Source: Elephas maximus indicus (Eukaryota; Chordata; Mammalia; Proboscidea; Elephantidae). From it: a stretch of DNA of 64,000 nucleotides. Of this stretch, positions 40,901 through 52,900 are shown piece after piece. Where the stretch lies: positions 1,302,001 to 1,366,000 of the forward strand of contig NC_064844.1 of NCBI RefSeq assembly GCF_024166365.1, in the 5' to 3' direction. The notes under the pieces are model-generated. The model saw only the letters and a list, made by a program, of their open reading frames with translations, was not told the origin of the DNA and searched no databases. Each line of letters begins with the position of its first letter. The first letter of the stretch is position 1. The position numbers were made by a program, and so were the translations under genes.

Positions 40901-43900
40901 TTTTGCCGTTAAAGTGAGCTCCTGGGGAGTGTTGGCACAAGCCGCTCAAACCACACTGACTTGGTGAGGACTTGATCACTCGGTGTCCGCAGCTGATGCC
41001 GCCAGTGTGAAGCTCTGAGGCGAACACTTCAGAGACAGCCACTTCCCACGTGAAACCAAGCACAGGGGTTTCCCCCAAGATTTCCCAGAGGGGCTAGGAA
41101 GATAGTATTCAGAAGCACAATATTGTACTCCAAAAGTGACTCAAATGTAATTTAACTGGTTGGTTTTACATTAGACTCTAACAGTGGAGTAAAAGACTGC
41201 TCCCTGAACATGAAAATGTATTTAAACATGTATAAGTTATTTGCATTGGAATTTTCAAGGTGGCGTACTGGTTAAGTGCTACGGCTGCTAACCAAGAGGT
41301 TGGCAGTTCGAATCCACCAGGTGCTCCTTGGAAACTCTATGGGGCAGTTCCACTCTGCCCTATAGGGTCGTTATGAGTCGGAATTACCTCCACAGCAATG
41401 GGTTTGGTTTTTTATACATAGTCTGGAGCCCTGATGGCAAAGTGGTTAAGAGCTCAGGCTGCTAACCAAAAGGCTGGCAGTTGGAATCCACCAGCCACTT
41501 CTTGGGAACCCTATGGGGCAGTTTTACTCTGTCCTATAGGGTTACTATGAGTCGGGATTGGCTTGATGGCACACAATAACAACAATGATACATAATCTAT
41601 CAAAACAAGCCCCAAAAGGGACTTTAGGTTCAAGAGGATTTTCAGTCACGTCTAAATCTTTTTTTTTAAAGCAGAAGACACAACGGAGGAAAACGAAAAT
41701 AACTTACTTTCTATAACAAATTTAATTCAAAATATCCACCTTTATGAAGAACTACTGTACATACAACAACACGGACGAATCTCAAAATAATTACGCTGAG
41801 TGAAGAAGTCGGATCAAAAAGGGCATATACCGTACAATTCCACTGACACAAAACTCAGGTTCCGTACACTAATCAGTAATGAAAGCAAGGACATCATTGG
41901 CTGCAGGGGTGTGAGGTGGGCAGGTAACTTGTGGACAATGGACATGTTCATTATCTTGACTGGGGTGGTGATCGCAAGGTTGAATACAAATGTCAAAACT
42001 TACCAAGTTATGTAATTTAAACACAGGCAGTTGATTGTACCTTAACTATACTTCAATTAAGTGGTTTAAAACATAAGCACCTTTGCTCTCTTTTATTATC
42101 CAAATCTAGGAAACGGAAGTTTAATAAAAACACTCAAGTGTACTTACAAGTAAGGTAGTTAATGTAAACAAATAAAAAACTCCCTCAGTTTAATCATTTC
42201 TAAATTCCCACAATCTGATATCCATTTCATTGATGGAAGGCTTGTCCTCTGTGAAGGCAAGCCACCTTCAGAAGGGGTGACACAATGGGGCTTCTCTGTG
42301 CAGTGCAGGGAAGAGACCCTGTGAACCCCACTCAGCTGCTTCTAAGTAGTGAGACCCTGGACATGTCACTCTTGTCCTCTGTGAAGGCAAGCCACCTTCA
42401 GAAGGGGTAACACAATGGGCCTATTATTTCAAAAAGAAAACAAAAATCCTCACAACTGGACCAATGAGCAACATCATGATAAATGGAGAAAAGACTTGAA
42501 GTTGTCAAGGATTTCATTTTACTTGGATCCACAGTCAACACCCATGGAAGCAGCAGTCAAGAAATCAAAAGACGCATTGCATTGGGCAAATCTGCTGCAA
42601 AGGACCTCTTGAAAGTGTTGACGAGCAGAGATGTGACCTTGAAGACCAAGGTGCATCTGACCCAAGCCACGGTATTTTCAATCGCATCACATGCATGTGA
42701 AAGCTGGACAATGAATAAGGAAGACCGAAGAAGAATTGACGCCTTTGAATTGTGGTGTTGGTGAAGAATATTGAATACACCATGAACTGCCAAAAGAACG
42801 AACAAATCTGTCTTGGAAAATGTACAACCAGAATGCTCCTTAGAAGCAAGGATGGCGAGACTGCATCTTACATACTTTGGACATGTTGTCAGGAGGGATC
42901 AGTCCCTGGAGAAGGACATCATGCTTAGCAGAGTACAGGGTCAGCGGAAAAGAGGAAGACCCTCAACGAGGTGGATTGACACAGTGGCTGCAACAATGAG
43001 CTCAAGCATAACAACGATTGTAAGGATGGCTCAGGACCTGGCAGTGTTTCGTTCTGTGGCGCGTAGGGTCGCTATGAGTCGGAACCGACTCGACGGCACC
43101 TAACAACAACAACAACAACATTATTTCAAATGCTTTTTTGAAAACATTGACTTAAACAAGGGCCTTATGGACCAGTGAACAGAAAACAAATTCTTAGACT
43201 ACAGAAGACAGGAAAACATAAACAAAATTCAGAATAAAGTCATGACAAGAGCAAAACAGGAGTGCCTCATTATGTCAGAGGGAAAAAGAGTGAATGAAGC
43301 AAAAGGGTGGGGAGAGAGATGGGCAGGGAAGGGAGAAATCCAGGACATTCTAGGGAAAGGGAACTGTGTGCCCGAGGTGTGGCAGCAGAGAAGGGTCTGT
43401 TACAGAATCACCGGTGTAGGTTCCCACAGGAGTGCAGCAAACGTCACTCTTTACAAAGAGAACTGATAGCCAGAGCACACAAGGGGGTCTGGATCTTATT
43501 CCAAGGGTGCCATGAATCAGTGCATGTTTCTAAGCAGGGGAATCACATGATTAGACAGGCATTTCGGAGTAGGAATTCTGGTGGCAGTGGACAGACTGAA
43601 GAGAAGAGCTGAGAGGCTATTACAACAATGTGGACAGGGGAGGGTGTGTCTGAAATGATAGCAGTAACAGGGATAAGGGGCTATTTAGAAGACAAAAAGG
43701 GCAGTACTTGGGGACTCAACATCAGGATTACTGATGGCTCCAAGGTTTCTACTTTGGGTCACTGAGTAATGAGTTATTACTTTACGTTTAGTTTTATCCT
43801 CTTGGGCTCAGACCCCTTGTGTTTGAACTTACCACCTCTGTGTTCATTCAAAACACAAAGGCCCGGAAATGTCCATCGACAGATGAATGGGTAAGCAAAA

Positions 43901-46900
43901 TGTGCAATGTGATCCTGCTCGGCCACAGAGAGAAATGCAGTTCTGCAATGTGATCCTGCTCAGCCACAAAGAGAAATGCAGTTCTGACACATGTCACAAC
44001 ACAGATGAAAATATCATGCTGAGCGAGGGAAAACCAAATGAAAACCCTCTTGCCATGGAGTTGATTCCGACTCATTGTGACCCTACAGAACAAAGTAAAG
44101 CTGGCTCCATAGCGTTTCCAAGGAGCAGCTAGTGGGTTCAAACCGCTGACCTTTTGGTTAGCGGCTGAGCTCTTAATCACTGCACCACCAGGGCTCCTGA
44201 GCGAGACAAGTCATAGGAGAAATACTGTATGATCTTATTTATACAAAACGAGTAAATGTATGAAAAGCAAAGGTTGTTAGTGGTTACCAGGGGTGGGGAA
44301 AGGAGGGCTTCTGCTTAGGGGGCGCTGAGTTTATGTTCATGGTCGGGGAACATGGTCGGGGAACAATCTGTGCAGCAGGAAGGCTGCAGGCAGTGTCACT
44401 AAACTGTACATGAGGAAACTACTGAAGTGGGAAAGGTTTTCTTGTGCGTATTTTCACCACAATGGGGAAAAAAGAAGAAAAAGGACAAAGGGCCAGGGAA
44501 TACAGATTTTAACCCAACCAGGTTCAAAAGGCTTATTTCGATTTTACTGAAAAACAGACAGAAATGCAGATGAGTATATCTCATACTAAAATATTTAACA
44601 TCTTCATATATCCTTGTAGGAATATTTAAGGGGAAGTACATTTCCTCTAAATAGCTGATAAAATCAACACTATCTTTAAAACTGTATCTTCAATATTTAC
44701 GTGGTTGAACTAAAGGCCAAATAAATCCCTGCCCACTACTTACTTAAAGGGTGTCTGGATAAGAAACTGACACTGAATGACATCACTATCGGTAAATGGC
44801 TAACTTTTGGGGAAGGGGCACTGTGAATAAAGTGCTGGGCTCAGTGAGCACTCCAATCTCTCAGTGGCTAATACACTTCTGTAAACCAGATAATGCAGTT
44901 ACGAAAAAAGTCTGTAGATAAAAGAACAAAAAAGCAATTGCTGAAAAGATTTTAAAAAACTTTTAATGAAATAAATATTACTTATCATAGACTATCAAGC
45001 ACTCGAAAATTTCTGAAATCTATTCTTCCTTTTACAGAAGCTCTTTATTGGTAAAAAGTCTCAGAACCAAGTAACAGATTCCCCCGGCTAGAAGTAACCT
45101 CCCTCTCCTCAAAGCTCCCATAGTATTGTGCTTTATGACAACTGTTCCAAGTGACTCCAGTTTAGGGAAGACACCTGTCTTATTTCTTCAGGTTCCTTGA
45201 AGGTGGGGACTGTGTCTTACTCATTAGTGCCTTGATATCTGTTGAGTGAATGACTGAAATTCTAAAGTTAGATGTTTTTGTTTGTGAACGTTACTTAAAC
45301 ATTACAGGGAATATGCAAGTGATTGGTCAGACTTTCCTTACTTGACTCCACCACTGTGGAAACAGAAACAGCGCTCTGTAGGCACTGAGCTGCAACCGTG
45401 CTACACCTTCATACTTTCTTATACCCATTCATACTGTGATTTCTTTAACTGTATTTATGATTTTTAAAAACAGCGCTCTGTAGGCACTGAGCTGCAACCG
45501 TGCTACACCTTCATACTTTCTTATACCCATTCATACTGTGATTTCTTTAACTGTATTTATGATTTTTAAAAACAGCGCTCTGTAGGCACTGAGCTACAAC
45601 AGTGCTACACCTTCATACTTTCTTATACCCATTCATACTGTGATTTCTTTAACTGTATTTATGATTTTTAAAAACAGCGCTCTGTAGGCACTGAGCTGCA
45701 ACCGTGCTACACCTTCATACTTTCTTATACCCATTCATACTGTGATTTCTTTAACTGTATTTATGATTTTTAAAAACAGCGCTCTGTAGGCACTGAGCTG
45801 CAACCGTGCTACACCTTCATACTTTCTTATACCCATTCATACTGTGATTTCTTTAACTGTATTTATGATTTTTAAAAACAGCGCTCTGTAGGCACTGAGC
45901 TGCAACAGTGCTACACCTTCATACTTTCTTATACCCATTCATACTGTGATTTCTTTAACTGTATTTATGATTTTTAAAAACAGCGCTCTGTAGGCACTGA
46001 GCTGCAACCGTGCTACACCTTCATACTTTCTTATACCCATTCATACTGTGATTTCTTTAACTGTATTTATGATTTTTAAAAACAGCGCTCTGTAGGCACT
46101 GAGCTACAACAGTGCTACACCTTCATACTTTCTTATACCCATTCATACTGTGATTTCTTTAACTGTATTTATGATTTTTAAAAACAGCGCTCTGTAGGCA
46201 CTGAGCTGCAACCGTGCTACACCTTCATACTTTCTTATACCCATTCATACTGTGATTTCTTTAACTGTATTTATGATTTTTAAAAACAGCGCTCTGTAGG
46301 CACTGAGCTGCAACCGTGCTACACCTTCATACTTTCTTATACCCATTCATACTGTGATTTCTTTAACTGTATTTATGATTTTTAAAAACAGCGCTCTGTA
46401 GGCACTGAGCTGCAACAGTGCTACACCTTCATACTTTTATACCCATTCATACTGTGATTTCTTTAACTGTATTTATGATTTTTAAAAACAGCGCTCTGTA
46501 GGCACTGAGCTGCAACAGTGCTACACCTTCATACTTTTATACCCATTCATACTGTGATTTCTTTAACTGTATTTATGATTTTTAAAAACAGCGCTCTGTA
46601 GGCACTGAGCTGCAACAGTGCTACACCTTCATACTTTCTTATACCCATTCATACTGTGATTTCTTTAACTGTATTTATGATTTTTAAAAACAGCGCTCTG
46701 TAGGCACTGAGCTGCAACAGTGCTACACCTTCATACTTTTATACCCATTCATACTGTGATTTCTTTAACTGTATTTATGATTTTTAAAAACAGCGCTCTG
46801 TAGGCACTGAGCTGCAACAGTGCTACACCTTCATACTTTCTTATACCCATTCATACTGTGATTTCTTTAACTGTATTTATGATTTTTAAAAACAGCGCTC

Positions 46901-49900
46901 TGTAGGCACTGAGCTGCAACCGTGCTACACCTTCATACTTTCTTATACCCATTCATACTGTGATTTCTTTAACTGTATTTATGATTTTTAAAAACAGCGC
47001 TCTGTAGGCACTGAGCTGCAACAGTGCTACACCTTCATACTTTCTTATACCCATTCATACTGTGATTTCTTTAACTGTATTTATGATTTTTAAAAACAGC
47101 GCTCTGTAGGCACTGAGCTGCAACAGTGCTACACCTTCATACTTTCTTATACCCATTCATACTGTGATTTCTTTAACTGTATTTATGATTTTTAAAAACA
47201 GCGCTCTGTAGGCACTGAGCTGCAACAGTGCTACACCTTCATACTTTCTTATACCCATTCATACTGTGATTTCTTTAACTGTATTTATAATTTTTAAAAA
47301 CAGCGCTCTGTAGGCACTGAGCTGCAACAGTGCTACACCTTTATACTTTCTTATATCCATTCCTGTTGTGATTTATCTGTATTTATAAGTTTTAAAAAAC
47401 CTCCCAGCTGTAAGGTTTACATCATACATCAGTGTAACGCACCAGTTACTTCCTTCCTCAGGACCCTGCACTGAACTGCCTACCATTCTTCCTTAAGATA
47501 AAAAGTTCTGAAATTTAGTCATCCATGAAGCAGAAAAAGGCAAAATATAAATCAGGGAGTTGTAGAAAAAATGAGTACTTTTAACTAAGATTGTCTCAAA
47601 TCCCTAGTTTTGAAAAGCATTAAAATGTCTTCAAAACAGTCTAAACAAGTCAATTTTCTGTATTTTTCTTTAATCAAGATTGCAAAAAATTTAAATTGGC
47701 CCCTATATTCTGAACAGTAAAATGTTACTACAGAATAACATCTGAAATATACCGAACGTGTTTGCAAGATATATTTATGCTTTTTTTTTGTACTCTTAAG
47801 CAAAAAAGGGCACTATTTTTAAACATAGTGGCCTATAAGTTGAGTTTTTAAGATTAAAAAGATAAATTATTCTGAAATAAAAATAGCTAAAAGTGGATCA
47901 TAAACTGTCAAAAATAGATACATTATTAATTAAAAAACTTACTGTTAGAATTAGAAATCAGCATTAAAAATACAGTGAAAAAATACTAATCCCAGCAGTT
48001 ACAATTATAAAACCATTTTAAAGCACTTTTCCATACATTTCTCATTTGATCCTCTGAACGGCTTTGATCTTCATTTAAAAAAAAAAAACCACAGGGATTA
48101 CTGTTCCATCTTATAGATGATAAAACTGAAGTTCAAAAATGTTAAATGACTTGCTCAAGGGCATATAATTAATAATAGAGCCAATGCTACAAAATTACAA
48201 AAAGTCATAAGAGAAAGAAGTTGTGAATAACATTACTTAATATGACAGTTGGGATCCAGGATCAAATTCAAAAAAACAAGCATAAAAGCAGCTGAGGGTA
48301 AAGTCACAATAACTGATAGCTCACAAAAAACCGCAACCTAAAACAAACCCACCTTAGCTGAAGAAGATACTGCACCGCGGCGCAGGCCCACGGCACTTAG
48401 ACCCAAGGAGATGCCCAGGGCAGACTCACACTGTGGGGCCATCAGAACCATCCAGGTACCAGGACAGACTCACACTGTGGGGCCCATCAGAACCACCCAG
48501 GTACCAGGACAGATTCACACTGTGGGGCCCATCAGAACCACCCAGATACCAGGGCAGACTCACACTGTGGGGCCATCAGAACCACCCAGGTACCAGGACA
48601 GACTCACACTGTGGGGCCCATCAGAACCACCCAGATACCAGGGCAGACTCACACTGTGGGGCCATCAGAACCACCCAGGTACCAGGACAGACTCACACTG
48701 TGGGGCCATCAGAACCACCCAGGTACCAGGGCAGACTCACACTGTGGGGCCCATCAGAACCACCCAGATACCAGGGCAGACTCACACTGTGGGGCCATCA
48801 GAACCACCCAGGTACCAGGGCAGACTCACACTGTGGGGCCCATCAGAACCACCCAGGTACCAGGGCAGACTCACACTGTGGGGCCATCAGAACCACCCAG
48901 GTACCAGGACAGACTCACACTGTGGGGCCCATCAGAACCACCAGGTACCAGGACAGACTCACACTGTGGGGCCCATCAGAACCACCCAGGTACCAGGACA
49001 GACTCACACTGTGGGGCCCATCAGAACCACCCAGGTACCAGGACAGACTCACACTGTGGGGCCCATCAGAACCACCCAGGTACCAGGACAGACTCACACT
49101 GTGGGGCCCATCAGAACCACCCAGGTACCAGGACAGACTCACACTGTGGGGCCATTAGAACCACCCAGGTACCAGGACAGACTCACACTGTGGGGCCCAT
49201 CAGAACCACCCAGGTACCAGGACAGACTCACACTGTGGGGCCCATCAGAACCACCCAGGTACCAGGGCAGACTCACACTGTGGGGCCCATCAGAACCACC
49301 CAGGTACCAGGACAGACTCACACTGTGGGGCCCATCAGAACCACCTAGGTAGCTTCTTCAAAACACTCGCGTCTTGCGCTCACCCGAGGCCTGCTGAACA
49401 GAAATGGAAATCTTCAAGGGCAAAGCCCAGACACATGTTTCTGAAAAAGCCTCTGAAGGCACTTCTAACACACACTCCTGCTTATGAAAACACCGACCTA
49501 AAACAAAGAAGTGGCAACACCAATCACATACCTAGAGAAGGTACACAAAAATTCAGGTACAAGTATGGGCTGTATCATGAATAAAACAGGCCGAGCAATT
49601 CCAGCTGGTTCTAACTCCTCTTTCTCTCCCAGTTCAGCAAAACTTATCCAAACACAAGCAAGGGAAGAAGACATTAGTACAGGGATAGCTTTCAATCGCT
49701 CTCATTTATTTAAAAGGTAAATTGTTTGCAAAATTAATACTTTAACTATCATCAGAGACATGTTTCTTACCCACACCAACACACCAACGTGCCACCGCAC
49801 AGTGGAGAACAGCGAACTGCAAATCCCTCACACAGCTACTGAGACCCAAAGGAGCAAACGGAGCTAACAACACACTTTCCCAAATATCACCTTTACTCAC

Positions 49901-52900
49901 TTTGGAGAAAATGAAAAGAAGATCTGTTCCTATTTCCTCAAACCTCAGAACCCAGTTAAGTCATGCTGATGATCCTCTTTACCTTAAGACACAGGTAAGT
50001 TTTTCCACTTCCTTCTAACCTAGTGAACAAAACTTAGTCACTATGTCTTACAAAGATAAAACTGCATTCATTGAATAAAAAGTCAAAGAACATTCAAGCC
50101 CACTACTCCCGTAAGACAGAAAAAGACTACCACAGGAGATGCAAAAGAAGTCAAATAAAGAATGACTGATGTCAATCAAATTAGCAAAAGGACAGATTGT
50201 TGAACTGTCTACTAAGTAAATTTTTAGGAAGAGAAGAGACACTGCCTCCAAATATCTACTCTGTTTAAATACACACAAAACCACTTCAAATTGTTCAAAA
50301 GTAAATGGGCATTCTTTGCTTAAAAATTCTTGAAAGATGCATTTCTATCATCTGGTCTAGTTTACTATTATTGGTTTTATGTTCTCATAAAATTCTGGAA
50401 TCTTAACCAGTAACCAGTTGCCATCGAGTTGATTTTGACTCATGGCGATCCTATGTGTGTCACAGCAGAGCCGTGCCCCACAGGATTTTCAATGGCTGAG
50501 TTTTCAGAAGCAGACTGCCAGGTCTTTCTTCTGAGGTGCCTCCGGGTAGACCCGAACCTCCAACCTTCCTTTTAGTTAGCAGCCAAGCGTGTTAGCCGTT
50601 TGCACCACGTGGGACTCCTACAATCAAAGGGTACCTAATGTTAAGTGCTAAGTGTCTCTAAGGAGCCCTGGTGGCACAGTGGTCAAGAGCTCAGCTGCTA
50701 ACCAAAAGGTCGGCAGTTCGAATCCACCTGCCACTCCCTGGAAACTCTACGGAGCAGTTCTACTCTGTCCTATATAGCGTCACTATAAGTTGGAATGGAC
50801 TTGACGGCAACAGGTTTGGTGTTGGTAAGTATCTCTAGTGACTCACGTTTCCTAGAAGTCTAAGTCCCAAAACAGCTCCACTCAAGAAGAATTTTATGGG
50901 GCATGCATCACCTCATTTGTTCCTCACAACAAGCCTTTGCAGTAGATACTCATTCTGTGTGTTTTTCTGATGACACTGAACCCATACATCACAGAATAGC
51001 AGAACTGGAATAAACACCAATCTAGGTCTACCACAGCTGAAGTCCAAGTTCATTGCAATTGTACCAGGCTAACCGAATCAGGCCTTAAGGAAGAACCCAA
51101 GTTGGGAATTTTCAGGTGAGTATTTGACCGATGGATGCACCGAAGGCAAACAAAAGATGCAGTAAAAGATTTTGGCAGTAGAGATCCCACTACTGTGGGG
51201 GGAAAATATGAAATCCTCAGAAAACTTTTTAACTATCAGAATGCAAAGTAGGTAAACATTCAAAATCTGTCCCAGATTGTTCAGGCATTCTAGTAAAAAC
51301 AGATCGCAGGACCTTACTGTTTTAAAAATAAAAGTACAGAATATCCAGAAATATGAATTTCAGCGAAACAGTGACTATTTGGGACATGTTGCAGTATACT
51401 AAGAGACTACTTGTTGCTTATCTGAAATTTCAGTCTAGCTGGGTATCCTGCGCCTCATCCGGCAAACCTACTCCTGATCCCAAACAGCTTGACTTCTGCA
51501 TGAGTATAAAACCCATACACAGCTCAGATGTCGACTCAACAAAGTAGGAAGGTGTGTTAAGGTCATATGCCTACAAACACATCATCTGTAGAGAACACAG
51601 ATGAGAGGATGTTGGAACAAAAAGAAATTCTGAGTCCCTTAGGTTGTGTCTCAGAGTCATCACGCACACCACAGACGTTCCTAGCCGTGATTCATCTGGT
51701 TCCTCCCTAGTCATTTGATTGACTGTGTCTGTCATATACAACCTTCATTCTTTTACACCACTGTGATCTCTGCCTTTACGTGGTTTGTATTTCTGAAACA
51801 ATATACAGTCTTACTAAAAAAGAAGAATAAAAGTCATTTGCTTTAGCTACCCATTCCTAACTTTCAGCTCTATCATTAAAGATAAGCTGCATCATATCTA
51901 CGTCCATTTTTTTTCTCTCACTACAGAGGAAAAAATAGATCTCTCGAAATTTACACTACAAAGAGTTGGTAAGTAATGTGGTTTATGAAAACAATTTTTT
52001 CATGTACTTCCTATTATTATGTGACTTAGCAGAATTATACCAAAGAAAAACGTGAATAAAAACGAATCATCTAACATTTACAACACGCTTTACAAAAGAA
52101 AGTACTAGTTTATTAGTAAGCACGGCTATGCATCTTACAAGGATGCTTTGCTCTTTTTTACTGGAACAACAGCAGGTTTTGAATTCAAACACAAAAATAA
52201 CTGATTTTACTTGTATTCAAGAGAACAGAATCATACATACAAGAGTAACGGCTGCCTAACTGGATACCTTAGACAGATTTGGGGACATTTTTCCTCACAA
52301 TGCCTATCCTAATTAGGCTGGAATTAAGGTCTAAAAAAAAAAAAGGGCAATGAAAAACTGCTTAACAGAACCAGAGCTGTGAAGTCCCTATGAAATTATG
52401 ATATGTTACTTTTATGTTATATAGACCACATATTCAACTACACATATCTATTTACATATGACATCCGGTGAGAAATGAAGAAATGGTCCCAAAGGTTAGG
52501 TAGTCAATAAAAATACTTCTTGAGGTTTTAATACTACCTTTTTTTTTTTTTTTTTTTTACTACAAACAGAATCTAAACCAGACAATGAATTAAGACAATT
52601 TTTTTTTTTTTTTGGTTACACTTTCAGTTAAATTACCATTTTCAAAGTATGGCTGGGAATTTATGATTTATTTTGTGAATCTTTTTCTCTATGTAAGGCT
52701 TTTACAACTGTTTAAGGGAAATATTCTCAAACTCCTTTAAAAAAATACTTGCCCAGCAGTTTTCAAACAACTGGATTACATTTTAAAATAACATATTTTA
52801 AATAGTCCTATTTTAATCTAACTCGTGAGAAAATGTTAAAAAAAAAAAAAAAAGTAAGATAATCACTTTTCAACTTCCAAACCTCCAAAACTTTAAAAGT

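Noticed and set aside
48411..49352. Open frames of 241-313 codons on the plus strand
   Set aside because: They are translations of the 44/45-bp minisatellite in several frames, inside a REL intron, with no recognisable domain.
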